A program made the translations under genes and the position numbers. A stretch of DNA of 64,000 nt. Origin: Cloeon dipterum (Eukaryota; Arthropoda; Insecta; Ephemeroptera; Baetidae). The notes beneath the pieces are model-generated. The model ran no database searches, was not told the DNA's origin, and saw nothing but the letters and a program-made list of their open reading frames with translations. Positions 1-14,902 of this stretch are shown here, piece by piece. The stretch covers positions 15,500,001 to 15,564,000 of the forward strand of contig NC_088788.1 of assembly GCF_949628265.1 (NCBI RefSeq), written 5' to 3'. Numbering within the stretch: the stretch's first letter is position 1; each line of letters begins with the position of its first letter.

Positions 1-632
1 TAAATAAAAAAGGATTATTTAGATTTCTAATCTAAACGTAAAATATGCAAAGTTAAAAATACACCTGCCATTTTATATTATTAGACGTTTTGTTAAATTA
101 ATAATTTGAGGATATCCAAATTTTCTGGCAGAGGGACGGCAGCTAACAATTGACGCGTGTCCCCTCGTCCATTTGCGTTCTCGGCATTCCCAATCACATG
201 ATGGGCGGAATTAGGGGCCAATTTATCTTTGGTAAGTGGGCCAGCAGTGAATTAGGGGTTGCACCGAGCGAGCGAGCGAGCTTGTGTCTCTTTGTGCGGC
301 AAAATAAATGATATTGAGCAGAGCTCGTCGTGTCCCACTTTCTGGCCGTTGGTGGCCTACTTTCCAGCGCTGGCTATGCGTGCGCCACCTCGGCGAGCAA
401 CCCCCGCACTACGTGCACCCTCGCGGCGCACCCCCAGATTCAAAATGCGGCCGCAATCGCCTCGTGCATCGCTCCACGAATTCGCCCGCCAACGCTTGAA
501 TAATTAACAAACAAGTTGAAGTTGTGTGTGTGCTGCAAAATGCTTTAGTGCGCCGCAAATTTCGCAGCACGTGTCGCGAGTGCCGCTTTTCGCCGCCTCT
601 GTCGCTAGCAGCCACTCTTCGCCGCTCACTGC

Positions 633-648
633 AGCAGCAGCAGCATCA
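633..648. repeat. CAG-type trinucleotide run
   Basis: A short run of about five GCA/CAG units lies in a GC-rich non-coding patch. No coding context is evident. Confidence 0.7.
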
Positions 649-2592
649 GCCCTCGCGGATCTCATTACCGCAGGCCTTTGCCAACTAGCTTTGCCTTAAT
701 CGCTGCCTTTCCTGCGTTTAATTAATTTTCCACTCTCGTACGCGTCGAGAGGGAACGGCTTAGGGGGGGCGAGAGGGTGGTCGGAACAAGTGGAAATAGG
801 GCGGCATCATTTGCAGTTGTTGGTCTTACAACACAGCTATCGTGAAATAAATTTGATTGTCGTTGGAAGCGGAAAATTTGCATTTCTGAGAGTAATTTAA
901 AATTTCATTTCAAGTTTCAAATGGATCTGTATACAGCTTAATTTTAAAAATTAATATTTCTTTTAATATTTCATAAATAGTAGAATTCGGGAAAGGGCCA
1001 AAATGTTAACAAATTGCCGTTTAAATTACTGAGAAATAATCTGCACCCAACCCAAGTTTGCATGCCAATCAAGTATCGAGCATTGTTCCTTGTTGAAAAT
1101 TTGGATTTATATCCCCAGGAGAGATATTTAACTCCGCACTCGTACACCGTTGGATAAATCGCGAAAAAACCATTGCCAAAAGCCGTTTAATTTTTCAAGG
1201 AATTTGTTTATATCGGAAATTCAATTATTTGTCAGTCCTGAATTCATGATTGCACATTGAGGTAAGTTTTTAAAATTTTAGAAAAATATATTCAATTGAC
1301 TTTTTTCTAGTGCCAAAAATTCAAAATATTATTAAATGTAGCAGTGCATCAATCACTTTAATAATTTAAATAATTTTACAAATATAATGGTTGAATTCAA
1401 ACCTTGGTGAAATATAATCAAGCACGATATCGTGCTCATTTTGGTCAGAAGCAAGTTCCCACGTGCGCTCAATCATATCTTGGGTGCACTTTTAACTTTT
1501 ATATGCGGTTCTCGGAAAAGTTGGAAGCCACAGCAATAAAAACTGGTACAAGTCGCGCGTTTGAGAGGCACTCAAACTGACTGAAACACTGCATTAAATT
1601 AACACTTAAACTGCGCTCGATGCCCGTGCATTTAACTGCCGCAGTGCATTAAACACGGCGTATTAAAATGAAATAAAAAAAACTCCTCCGCTTTCTCGCG
1701 TTCCAGCAAGAAGAGACCGCGCGCGCAATGCATCTGAAAGGCGTAAAATTTTTTCCCAGCGCAGAAACCTTGAGTCAACGATTTATTGGTCCATTTAATC
1801 AGCTCCAGCAAGTTCTCTGTCGTCAGCGTCTCTTTTCCCTCGACGAGAGATCGGATCGCATGAGCGGAAAAATCCGCCCATGCTCTCGCAGCAAGTCCAG
1901 TCACTGACACCCAGACTCGAAAAAGCAGCATTTCGCCACGTTCATTATTGCTTTTAAAGGCTGGGACTATTTCAGGGTATCTTTTATTTTATCGCGGAAC
2001 ATGAACTAAAATACTTTCAAACAATATTGATGATTTTCAACAGTTAAATCATTTCTTCGATTTCTGTATTTCCTAGAACGAATGCAAAGATTTTAAGCTG
2101 TGAGGCATGCGCATCGTGGAAAATTAAAATGAAATATTTGTAACATATATCCGTTCTGTTTCCAACAGCAGCCTAATTATCATGCTGACCTAAAAATTTA
2201 TTTGCTCTAAAAATTCCGTTCAGTTTTGATTATTTCTTTACTACTGTGTTAAATTAAAAACGTCTATTCATATATTACATAAATTCCGTTGCGAGTAAAA
2301 CTGTATATTTATAACTTTAATTTAACATTAATAAACCTTTTGATTAAAAGATTATGCTCCTTTCATGTATTTATGCTTAAGGGGACATGATTAATAAAAT
2401 AAAAAACTCATAAAATTGCTTGTAATTTGAATGCAAATAATTTTTTAGCGCACGCCAGTTGGGCAAGCGAGTGATTCAGTCGCGCAATAACAGAGGGCGC
2501 ACTCGCTCGGGGGTGCGAGCGGGTGGGCGGGCGCCACGTGCTCCGGTGCCGGTCCGCGGAGAGGGGGTTGGGGCGGCTTTTTTGACCTGACC

Positions 2593-2598
2593 TATAAA
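2593..2598 (+). promoter_or_regulatory. Weak candidate TATA box in a GC-rich island
   Basis: A TATAAA hexamer sits inside a strongly GC-rich island (about 2460-2960), where such a motif is less expected by chance. No convincing initiator or downstream coding exon was found, so a promoter here is only a possibility. Confidence 0.12.
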
Positions 2599-5500
2599 GC
2601 GGCGCGCGGCTGATGCGGAGAGACTGCTCACGAGCACTTGGGCATGGTCGGGCTCTATCGACCGGGCAGGCAGGCAAGCAGCCCCACACGCGCACCACCC
2701 ACCCACCAACCCGCCCGCCAGCGCGCGCCACCCCAACCCCAACCCGAATTACGAAGCCGAAACGGCGCCCGGAGTGACCCAAAAAGCCCGGGCGTCACTC
2801 GACAAACGCCGATTTGCTTGTCTCTGCACGCCGCTCGGCGCAGTTGCCATTCAATTAGCCCGAAATCTGCGCGAACGGGGGCTCGTTTAGGGGTGCGTGC
2901 GTGCCCTTTGCACCGCCGCCGCCGCCCCAAGCAACACTTGGTTATGCGGATGATGGTATTGCCGAGGTGGCGGAAAACTTCTCAATTTTGTTCATCAACA
3001 TGGCGAACATTTCACTGCGTGAATTGACATGCAACAGTTTAGCTCAGACCAGTAAATTCTTTTAGTTTTCGACAATATCTTGTAGTATTTGAACATTTTG
3101 TTTAGTTCCAATCATCCTAGAGATACCAACTTTTTACTGTCCTTGACTAACCCATTTTTAAATGCGAGTGTTGAAATTTTGGGCCTCAATATTTTGAAAT
3201 TTATGCAAATGACAATCCGTTACAACACAATTTATAATCTCATCTGATGTCGCTCTCTAACATTTAAATTTATTTAATTTTAGCAACTTTAAATTAATTT
3301 TCTTCAGTAAGCACATGGGATGGCAGAAATAGAAGATTAAATTATTGATCCTCTTGATCAGCCCGGTTAAACAGTTGAAAAATGTTTTCTGAAAAGTATA
3401 AAAATACTATACGAGTGATATATTTGATTTTTTATTGATTTTGACTGTGGTAAGGCCTGTTGCGTTTAGCCAAAATTTGATTATTGCGCCTTTACTACTA
3501 ATAATTCACTCAATGGTTCAAATTATGCTCTTCATAGTATTATGTATGCTCTTCATATATGGCGGATTTTTAAAATGGAAATGGATGACGTATTTGACCC
3601 AACACTCTCATTTTCAAATTGGCACTCTAGTCGAATACGATTTCCAGATTTGTAGTTCACGACAGGAGCGGACGTCAGTTGGTGAATAATGCATGCGTGC
3701 ATGCAAGGAGCATCCCGCGACTTATGCAACACTGCAGTTGAGCGAAGAAACTAATCGGCGGAATGATAGCCAGCGTCCGCCGGTGCACTTCACGTTCTGT
3801 TTGTCGCCCCGCGAGCGCGCGCACGGTTGGGCAACCGCGGCGACGGTGTGTTTCTTATTTCGTTCCCAGCGCCCGAAGGTGCGTGCACATTAATATTTTT
3901 TCGATTGTATGCTCGCGCAGGGTAGCGTCATCAACATATCATTATCATTTATATCAGGCGTCCGTTATAAACGTCTCCCTCCCGCGCACTCGCTCTCACT
4001 CGGCGACGCGGTTCCCAGAGCACAAGGAGCGTATTTTGTGTCAAGGTCGCGAGTACGAAAGATGCGAGATAACGCTTTTACAAATCAACTTGCAGCTCGG
4101 CCAAAATCAGAACTTTTTAATTTAAACTTGCTAAGATTGCTCCTTTCAAGAAAAATAAAAACATAATGTTGGTTATATATAATGGACAGATTTTATGATA
4201 TTTTTCAGATAATTCATATATTCAACCACTTCAGACACACCATCTATTTAGCGAGTGCAGCAGAGCCCAACCTTGTACAAGAATCTTTTTTCAATTTTTT
4301 CTTTCAGCTGTTAGGAGCAATTGTGAATTCAATACTATGTCCATTTTTTATTTCAATATAGCAAATCGGTTAAAATAATTCACCGTGACAAAATAAATAT
4401 TATTCAGAGTCCCAATGTAATTTATAAGAGCTGCCGTGTGCAGTCAAGAAGCAAATGCTGACAATTCTTTGTAATTGGCTGGGCTTGTTTAGTTTAAATA
4501 AATATATTTTATTAATAAAAATAAAGACTCAAAATTCAATTCTTTAATAAAATTTAATTTTTGCATTTTGTCTTCTATTTTTAACTGTTTTCAATAAATC
4601 TGATTAATACATACCTACTTGCTCATCCTAGGCTCAAAAATCGGATCTCATAGTAAGATTTATTTTTCAGTCTCAGCTGAGATTTTTTTCCTCATGGTAC
4701 ATAAGTTATATTTGTTACTGTCAAATTTTTTTATTTAACACAATTAAATCATTTTTAACCCTCCGTTTTGAGCGAGTTGTCGAGTTTGTGAAATTTACGA
4801 ACTAGTAGAGAAAAATGTTGACACAACAGGTAGAGAGTCCAGTTATAGTCTGCTTCGAAGGAAATATTTAGCAACTGTGCACGCAAATGCGTGCTTTGCG
4901 GAGCCGTTGATCGTTTCCGGTGGTCCATCCACCGCTCAACTCGCTCACTCAGGCAGCCGCCTGACTCGAATATTCATGAGCGAAACCTCCCGGCGGGCTC
5001 AATTACGACAGGGGCGTTGGAGGAGTGCGTGAATTACCAAGTCAGAGCGGCAAATCAGGCTCTTTTGGCACCAAAAACCTGTTACTCCGAGGGTTCGGTT
5101 TCATCCCGCGTAATGCATCATCACGAGTACGTGATACAAAATGACGAAAATGACTTCATCATATCATCTCTGGAACAAACATATTTTGGTTTTGCAACAG
5201 ATTATCTCCTCTTTGTTCAGATTCCATCATTGTTATTATGATTTTACTCGGGTTTCAGCTTGTTAGCGGTTGCGCAAATATGCTCAATTCTGGCGAATAA
5301 TGAGGCAAAGCAGTTCAGTCACGAGTTTATCAGCGGCGAATTTTCCTTGCAGGACGAGGCGGCGATAAAAAAAGTACCATCACTGGAATCGTTTTCAAGG
5401 CCAGCCGGCGTTTTTCAACTCAAATCGATGTTATCTGAGCTGTTGTGTGTGTTTCAGCTTTATAATTGAGGCACATTTTCTACAACGTGATTTTTACAGT

Positions 5501-7701
5501 GCAGTAAGAAGAGCGGCGCGACAACGGCTTCCACCTCTCAATTGTTATCTGCAATTCTTGCACTCGCTGTCAGTGTGCATGTGAGATGAATAATTACAAA
5601 AAACCAACTCAGATTAAGTCTCAATTTGAAGATTATTTCATTTCCTCGCAGTTGCAGCTGGATTTCGCAATGGTACATTTTTTTTCACCACAGTGAAAGT
5701 CATCAAAAATTGAAGCTTTGCTTTCTCCTCGGGGTTGAGGGATGGTCTATTTACACGAGGGCGGTGCATGACGATAAAAATTTCAGCACAGCTTGCAGAC
5801 TTTTACGACGGCCTGAGCGGAAAAGGCGGAAAAGGCAGCTGAGCCCCAACGCGCGCATTTGCAACACGATAAAATGCTCGCGCGTGCACTCGTAAGTGGC
5901 ACTGTTGCCACTTCATCTGCAAAGAGCGCTTTTTGTGTAACAAATGGGGTCTGCAGTTTGGCTGACTGACTGGCTTGGATGGCTGGCTGAGGCAAAAAGT
6001 CGCCGGGCGAGCGGCTCGAGAGCATTTTAAACAGACGCTTGGCCAAATCACAATACACACAGTTATCGTGCACGCAGCCGCCAATGTGTGCGTTTGGCTG
6101 CGCGAGCGAGAGCGGAATACGCAAAAAGGCATTGCGAGAGGCGCCTGCCTGCCCTGCTCGGCCAGTCTGCGGTGCTGCTGGAAAATTTCGGGCCGGTTTC
6201 TCCACCACCCCGCGGCCTTTGTTCTATACCAGCAAAAGAGAACGTGAATGCAAATTCGATCAGTATATCAGTTATGTAGGAAAGGTTTCTCTTTTAACTT
6301 GTCAACTGCTGAGTTGTCTAAATAATTTTTGATCGACTTAAGAATGAACTTGTATTGGCTTCTAGAATGAAATTTTAGAATATAAAGAAGGGCAAAAAAA
6401 TCAAACATGGGACGTATAATTAGCACTTCAGAAAGTTTTGTTTTTAAACTGTTTTTCACGTTCAAACACAAACTAGGGTTCACGCAATCGCTGCTTGGGG
6501 AGATGACAATTTTCCTATTTTACAATTTGCAAGAAAATTTGTTCCGATTCCCCGCAAAGGTTGTCAGAATAGAGAATTAATTCTTACCGTAAAATATTTA
6601 AAATAGGATTAGAGTTGAAAAAAGAATTATTTTACTTTTTTTAAAAGTATGACAAATTTTGAATAAATAAATATCACGAATATTTTAAAGCAAATAATGA
6701 TAAGTTCGACTGATGCCGTTACTTTACACACCGTCATGGTTCCACAATTATTTCGAACTAGAATTTGCCTGATTGTTTGCCCTAAAATTTTATTTTGATG
6801 GGACTTCATTTAGAAGGCATTAAATTTTCAAAAAAAAAAACTACAAGCCTACGTTTCCCAAGCTTGAGGCAGTAAAAAATAATTAGTGAGAACAGAGCGA
6901 CAAGCAAACAAAGGCAAGCCCTGCTCTTTTTTGGCACTTTTTTATCTTAATCACTAGCAAACACAAACAAACGGCGTATATTAACCACGCAGGCAGCACT
7001 CAAATTAATACATTAGCCGCCAAATCGTGTGGGCTTTGCAATCAATTTGGGTCGGTCGAGATAAGCTGCGCGCCGATATCTCTTGACATTGCAACTACTG
7101 GCCCCTTTTCCACAGCTCTAAAATTACACGTCTGACTGACATGAGCGGAGCGGAGCCGCGCGGCCGTCGAGCAAGCTCGCGATTATATCACCAGCGAACG
7201 AGAGAGGGATTATCTGCACTGGTCTCCAGTCCGATTGCGAGTCGCTTTGCAAATGAAAGATGGCCGTTTCGCTGACGGTGCGCACGTAGCACACACCCGC
7301 CGCGCTTCTGTTGTGTGTGTTTGTGCCCGGTGCCGGTTTAATGGTCAATAGTGTTGACCTAGACAAGGCGCTACTCAATGGGCCGATGCAGTAAACGGCT
7401 AAAAATAGTCGGCCGAGCACGCGTAACGGCCCCATCTCCGCCGCATGCAAATTGCAGACGAAACAAAGGTTTGCAAAGCAGAGAATTGCGTAAAAAGGTG
7501 ATGTTGCTTTAGCCGAATACAATTTTTTTTCATTTATCGCCAAGCGCGTTATCGTCAGTGCGCGGTATTTTAACTGCTCCTGTTTATCAGGCTGATAAGA
7601 TATTTACGCAGTTCACTTTTTGGATTAAACCACTAAATTGTGCACTATCAGGTTCGGCTAAAATTTTACCAAGCCGCCTATTATTTGCCATTTAGAAATT
7701 T

Positions 7702-7711
7702 GGGGGGGGGG
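7702..7711 (+). repeat. Homopolymer G run
   Basis: Ten consecutive G in AT-rich surroundings. Length errors or polymorphism are likely here. Confidence 0.8.
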
Positions 7712-9320
7712 CATAATTTGGAATTTAAGTTTGGTGTTGATATTGGCTGTCATTTGTTACAAGTTAAGCAGGCAAGGTAATGTAAGGTTTATATTTTACT
7801 GCATTTTTCGGTTTTAGACAGACTTACCTTAGTCGTCATTTCAAAATTGAGAAATATATGAAGGAGTTGGTTTATTTCAGTGTTTGCAAATAACCGTCAC
7901 ACTCACAAGGATGGTATTTCATTTTCTCGGTAATTTCGACCCTCCAAAATATAATGAATGCAAAAAACCTCTGGTTCCATTTCAAAAGTCATAAAGCGCT
8001 GATTAGTCATAAACTTATTGAGAGAATCAGAAAATCTAAGGAGTTACTCATTTGTTAGTTACTTTATTTTTACGTTACGTAGAGTGTTCAGTGAGAAAGA
8101 ATAAATTGTTAAAATACTGGATAGCCGTAATCAGAGGATCGTAATATGAATCTGTAGCAGCTAAATTAGGTTATTTTCGGTACCATAAAACACAATTCTT
8201 TTTTGATATTTAAAAGATGCATAACAAGCCAAAAATCGCTGTTCCTCATAAATGATGCAAACGTGGAATCTGCTGCGAACAATGCACGCATATATTCAAA
8301 CCCGGAATCAAGACAATCACAATAGCGTCGCCGATTCGACGATTTCACCGTCTTCCCCTCGCGAGAACTGGATTCTGCTGATTTGTTTCGCATTCAGAAG
8401 AGCATTGGACGGAAACAAACGATTGGCCAACCCTTGTGGCAAACGTGTCCCGACTTTTATGTGCTGCGGCAACTTTCGACAATTGATGCCATTCATCCTG
8501 CGGAGGATCATGTGCGCGCATTGTTGCTTACACGCCGCGATTAAAAGTGATGACAAAGGGCCGCCCTCCTAACACAATGACTAATTATGTTGGCTGGCTC
8601 AACAGAGAAAGAGAAAATTGAGCAGCCCCTCAGCGGGCGGGCGGTGGGCAGCCACAAGTAGTCGCTGCCGCTCTCCGCATGTTAAAAGTTTATGCTTCTT
8701 CAAACTGCCATGTGGAGTCCATCAAATTGTGCGTGTGTGCTGTATTGCCGTCCGAAAGCGACACTCACCGTTGGAAGAAAATAAAAATTTTACAAGACGA
8801 GGCACAATCATAAATATTGAAATTCTAAATTTTGTCGAGCGTGGGAGTATTTTAGTCTTGTGCCGCGAAGTGTCAAAAATTGGCCACAGATGGCGCAAAT
8901 GTTAATTTTAATTTGGCGGCAGTAAACCATTCAAAAAAAATTTTGAGGAAACTCGGATTTTTGAGCATATGTTATCGTTACGGAACTCCTATTGGTATTA
9001 TTTCTAAACAACACAAATTAAATTTGGAGAGGAATGTCTCATTAGATATAGATTAAAACTATACAAATCCTTGATCAGCACTCACTGAAGAGTCCAAAGA
9101 TAAATTTAACGTGAGAAGATGCTCATTCATTTTGATCATTTACTGTGTTCTTTGAAATAATGTACAACTCTTATAGATAAAAATTTTAATTTTATGGCTT
9201 ATTGTTTTTTTATATTTGAAAGGATGTAAATCGTTTGAATTATTTATCTGGTGCTATTGGAGGATCGTGCTGCATAATATGGCGGCCCAACGCTTTCGGG
9301 CCACAACACACGCGGGAAGA

Positions 9321-9342
9321 ACACACACACACATATATATAA
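9321..9342. repeat. (AC)n(AT)n microsatellite
   Basis: A compound dinucleotide run, about six AC units followed by about four AT units, in non-coding DNA. Confidence 0.8.
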
Positions 9343-12300
9343 TTTATACAAAAGCAGCAGCGCGTGCATCTATGTATGTGCTGCCGCTGATGGTGGCGGC
9401 GTCGGCGGCGGCGGTCTAAATGGAGTGACCTACTTTTCGCATGACAACATGCAGAGAGCGAGCAAAACCTGCGCCACCGTGTTGCCCATTGTGTGGCACG
9501 CAGCCCTTGCCCAATTCCCATGGTAACGCCACCGGATCAACCCGAATCCAAGAAGTGTTGTGTGAATTCATACATTACGTTTGTGTTGTATGTGTAATTC
9601 AACTGTATAACAATGATACATAATATTCGTCCTCTCCGCTTTCCAGTTTAATGCGAGAGGGCCACCCCACGATTGGCCCCTCATTGATCGTGTGGGCTGT
9701 GCGATTATCAGAGGCGAACGAGCGGGGGCGAGAGGGTTTCCATTTTGCTCACGTATCGGTTTGTATTATTTGTACGCTGCTTGGAGTTTGATCCCCTCAG
9801 GTTGAGATGCACACATTTTTAAACTTAACTTTTCTGGTTTATCCATGTTTCAGAACTCGCGATGATAAATAAATAAAAACAAGCGCACCGAATGACGTGC
9901 ATCATTGTATAAAAGGGTCATCTTTTATCGATTATTTCTTATTGTATGTCACGATCCAGCAATGCTTCCCGCTACGTCAGGATTCTGATTTACCAATGAG
10001 CGTGCGTGTGGTCTCTTGAGTACCTGTCAAAAATAGGAATTCGATTTTCCACGTGACTGAAACAAGACCCAAGTAAAATAAACCTTTGGCATTGACATTT
10101 TTAGAAGTTACTAAAATACATTTGCAATGGAAACTCCCCTGGAAAACACCGAACCTTAAGGAGACTTTGAAAATGAGGTTCAACAAAAGAGCAGAAAAAT
10201 GTGTTTGTTGCAACTGTGACAGGTGGTCGGACGCAGGTCCTTATCCACAATCCTCATCATTGATCAACAAACTGGCCATTCAAGCAGGTCTAACTATGAA
10301 GCCCCTTTCTGTAAATACGCGGCTCACTGCTTGTTGCTCACATCAGGTGAAAAAAAAAATAATTCTGGCGGAGCAAACAATATTGGTGAAATTTGCCGCG
10401 GAAGGGAGCACTCGCACTCGCAGACTGACTCGGCAATGCGGTATTGATCTCCGCTTGTGTGGTTTTCCCCAGCCAATCTCCGCGGATGCTCGTCGCCGGC
10501 GACGCAAATTAATCCGCCCGGAGAAATTTTTCGCAGCCATTGCGCAACGACATCGTCCGTCTGCCCGGTGTTTGCGGGGGCCGGCCTGGCCGGTCGTCTG
10601 TTTTCTCGCTGCGCTACCACCTACGAGGCTGCTTCTCATAAATTTGGACCGAGTGCATAAGTCACCAGACTGGTACAACGCATATAAATTCATGTATGCA
10701 CGAAACCAGATTTTTGCCGAGCGAAGTTCTCCACGCCGTGCGACGTGCTCTGCTCCGCGAGCGGGCCCAACTTGATAAAAAGGAGCGAGTGCAACCCTTG
10801 ACATTTGATTCCTCTCTGGCGCACAATGCGTTCGGGATTCGGCCGAGCCAGCAGCGCGATTTCTAAGTCGTTTGCTTTCAACGACCTTTGCGAATGCGCT
10901 GAATGAAAAACTCCAGACTTATTTGTGTCTTCAGCTGACGTCAATTGTAAATAAGGGAAACATGTTTTCCACGCGACTGAGATTAAATCGTATACCGAGT
11001 TGAAAACAATTAATGATGACTGGCACAAAGGAAGGTCATTTTAACCAAATTCGCGGATTGAAAATTAGCATGTTTGTTTTGTGTCTTGTGTTAAATAATT
11101 ATCAACTGGCCGGTAATTGGGTGACACCTTTCAGTAAAACATTAAATATATATTAGATTCAAGCTTTTAAACGTGATATTGAACCACCTACTTTGCTATG
11201 AAGTTGAAATCAAGAGGAAAATGCAAATGACAAGTGTCCAAAAAGTGGGGTACCGTGTCAAACAAATTCCTTTCGCGTGTGGTGCACGGAAATAATTTGT
11301 ACGAAACACGTCAGCAGCGGTGTGGCGTTTAAACTTGAACTTGGCCCAGTGCAGCTTCGATTTTGTTGATTGTGTCGCAGGAATCGATCGCCGAGCGACT
11401 GCTGCATGTGCCTTTTTATTCTAATCAACACGATACGCCAGAGGCTCCGTCGATTTCTAAAGGTGGAGATTTTTTTTCTGCCGTTTCCATCGCCGAGCAA
11501 AAGGATTTCAGACGCGTCGAGGAGGTAGTGCGTAGAAAAGGCTATACACGACACGTGCCCGCTAGGTTATCGCAGCTGCGAGAGGAAGGCACTAAATTGG
11601 AGTCTACGAATGGAATGGGAGATAAGGGAATTTTCAAACAATATCAATCTAGTAACAATGTGTTAGTTCAGAACTCTTGTAATTTACTGACGACATAACT
11701 TTTAATGTTAACGGGGATATCAATGAATTGAAGTTTATCTACTGATATAAATTATAAAAACACTCAATATCTCAAGTTTTTGAGTTCACCTGAGAAATGT
11801 GGCAAAAAAAAACGTCCGCGGAACGTGGGGGAAGCTGGGAGCTCGCGATCTTCTTTTTCTTACTCAGGCCGCGTTGTGTCGGCGTAGGCTAAACAAACAA
11901 CGGCGCGGAGGCGATAAGGGGGCAGACACTGCACCGAGCAACGCATGCACTGCAGCGGGCACAATATCCAATTCATTGTGTGTGCGCAAATATCAACCGC
12001 TGATAAAAACGCTGCTAGCTTCCCACAATTCGCAAATACATGTAAATCAAGTATCGAAAAACTGCGAATATTCCTGCCGCGCACGCAAGCGAAATCTAAA
12101 GTGCACCGTGCGCAGGCACTGCACTGACTCAGTCAGGGGAGTCATCAGCCTCGGCTTGCAATTCTTTTGGAGGTCAAATGACGGACTCGAGTGCATTGAA
12201 ACTGCAAAAGCGCACATTTGCAGCAGGCTCGGCGGCCATGTGTTCGCGCTAACCAGTCAGCGCGTCCCCGCAAGCACCTAAAAAACGCAATGCACTCTCG

Positions 12301-12544
12301 CGGCGCGTCTCACTCACCGCAAATATTTCAGCGCGCAAATCGCTAGAATTGTTTTGGGGAAAATTTCCAAACCTGTCAAAAAATTGAAGCACAGTTTCTC
12401 ATTTTCTTACATGCTAATGATCGGTTTACACATTGAAACTACTCCATTTAGAACATTATAAAACACTATTGTTTAAATTTATTTCTTAAAGTGAATTGAT
12501 GCAAGACAACACGTAAGACAGGTTAAAATTAAAGTTTTGCAAAG

Positions 12545-12660
12545 TTTCCCCAAAATTTACAACGCTTGACCATATTTTCTAGGCTGATTTCAATTCCTAT
12601 ACCATCGACATCTACAACGGTGCATGACAACATCTGGGGAAAATCTTAGTTGTGCAATAA
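12545..12660 (+). repeat. Degenerate copy of a dispersed repeat family
   Basis: By eye, this segment matches the reverse complement of about 51000-51185. Both carry the word AAAATTTACAACGC, a TGACC-TATTTT segment and a C-rich ATCTA block at similar spacing. It is non-coding in both places. I regard it as one old copy of an interspersed element; class and full length are unknown. Confidence 0.4.
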
Positions 12661-13846
12661 AATTAGATTTAGGGAGGCGTTCCTGGCCATATAAAAAGCA
12701 TGCTATTAGCTTTGCAGGCACTATGCTACCTTGGTCAATTTTGGCTTTAACTGAATCCGGATTTTCCAAGGTTTTACAGTATCAATCCTCTTTTAGAGCG
12801 TTCCAGATTTCAAATCCTGATCACGACATCAAAGAGTAAATTTTCTAACAATAAACAAACATTAAATCTAATTCTTTGGGGTCCTAAATCAAACACTAAG
12901 GCAGCAAAATCGAAGCTGTTTTTATTTTTTCAGTGAAATTAAAATCCACTGCGTTTTTCCACCTCTACTTGGTCCACTCTTACGATAATAATTTCAGTTA
13001 AGGTTCTCTTTTCTAGTTTATTACTTCGTTTGAAATTACATCCAACGCCTGAAAACCAAAAAATGTATAAATGTAAATTCAGTTTGATGTTTGAAGCCAA
13101 TTGAAAAAATCATGATCCGGCGCCTAGTGCAAACGATGACCCTTTGCCTGTTTACAACTTTTTGATTGAAATGCTCTCGTTATTCAATCTCTCCGCAGCT
13201 GGACGGGGGTTAGTGTTAGGCGTCACCGCAGCAGCTTTCCGGCTTCCCTAGCATAATGAGGTGCACACACGGTACACGGCTGAGGTCATTGCCCTCCACG
13301 TGTGATCATGGACATCCCGAATGCATTCTGGTTTCCGAGGAAGCTTTTCCTTTAATTTCACACCTGCCACAAATTAAAAATCTTCACGCCCAGTGCGTTA
13401 CAAAACGAACTTTTTTCGTCCAAAACTCTCTCTTCAACTCGCTCCAATTGCCTCCCACACTTGCTGCTAGCGGCGGGTTCAGGGAATGCTGGGAAAACGT
13501 GCCGGGAATCCGATTTGTCATCATCGCAGCGGCGGCCGCCTTTCTTCCTTTCTTTAAAAATTATTCCTGCACGGCTCGTGAGTCTTGAAACTCGCTCAGT
13601 GGAACTATCTGGAACGGAAAATCTGATTCCCGGCTCCACTCGCTCGATTTCGGCTTTTTCAGAGGCGCACAATTAATTAACGGTATACCAGGGGGGGCAA
13701 CAATGCGTAATTAATTGGTTCTGTGCTCCGCTCCGCTCAAAAATTCAACTAAACCGACTGCCAGAGGCCACCACAGCCGCACGAGAGGGAATATAACGAT
13801 CTAGACGCATCTTGCAAAGTTGCATTTTCAATAAGCGAGTAAATAA

Positions 13847-13863
13847 TAACAACAACAACAACA
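13847..13863. repeat. (AAC)n microsatellite
   Basis: About five AAC/ACA units in non-coding DNA. Confidence 0.75.
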
Positions 13864-14884
13864 ATGGTTGAGGGGGAATAATACAATATTGCGAAAGAGC
13901 GCAATTTAGATAACTGCGCCAACATTGATTACAGTGAGGCTGGTTGTTGTTCATTGTCTTGTTGTGTAATTCGGGTAATTTATAGATTAATTTTATTTTC
14001 GTTTTGAAAAACTTAATACGCACGTTTTCTGCTTTCAAGGCGAGTCGTGCCATTTCCTCGTTTTGCCTGAATTTTAGCGCCGCGTCGATTTTACAGAAGA
14101 GTTTGAACGAGCGTCAAGTTTGTGATTATTTCCTCTCAACTGGATTCGTTCAAAATCGAAACAAACAACGTTGTACTGAAAATGTACGCAAATAAAGTGC
14201 TACTCCAATTCCAAATAATGCAGTTTAAATTTGAAAATTAAAATTTAAGTTTTTTAATTTAATCTTTTTTTGACAAAGCTTGGCTTACCTATGTATTTTT
14301 GTCAGGTGGGCCATAAATATGGCATAGCTAGCAGACTAAGAACAATGTTTAGAGAAAAATTGTTAGATTATTTTTAAATTATCTAAAAAAATCCCAGTAA
14401 AGAAAATTTAATAAGAGAAAAGTTGTTCGTGTACATAAAAACATTTAGTGTTTTAGACACTAAGCGACATAAATTAAAATATAGATTAGTTTGCCGGTAA
14501 GTAAAAATTACTTATCAATCAATAAGACTTGTCAAGGAGAGTAAATTTACTTAAAGTAATCACGATAGGTTCAAAATTGGACATTCTTTTAATTTTTTAT
14601 TAGTGTTTCGAAATCAAAGCTTGAGAGTACAATTTTGTCTGGTGGTATATGTTGACATAAAAAATTTGGTGAAAAAAAATCTTGAAAAATTTGGGAGGTG
14701 TGCAGGGATAAGGGTTTAAAATATTTTTTAAATATAATCCCCAGACATTTCATTCAAACACCTTTAAAGATAAATCAAGCTCTGGTGATGATAGCTATGT
14801 GGGGCCAAACGGTTTTTTCCTAGCCGAGAACGGAGATCGATGCAGCGTTCAAAAAATGCGATAAAAAACACACGCATGGCCCGG

Positions 14885-14902
14885 GAAGAAGAAGAAGAAG
14901 AA
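14885..14902. repeat. (GAA)6 microsatellite
   Basis: Six GAA units in non-coding DNA. Confidence 0.8.

Noticed and set aside
10086..10804. Long open frames on both strands (up to 229 codons)
   Set aside because: They overlap in several frames within a GC-rich patch and show low-complexity composition. No domain or plausible splice structure was found.
11518..11535. GAGGTAGTG resembling the let-7 seed
   Set aside because: The match ends after nine bases, and no hairpin partner is visible.
11363..11698. 111-codon plus-strand frame with a mixed, protein-like composition
   Set aside because: No recognised family. The frame starts mid-island, ends in AT-rich sequence, and lacks supporting exons.
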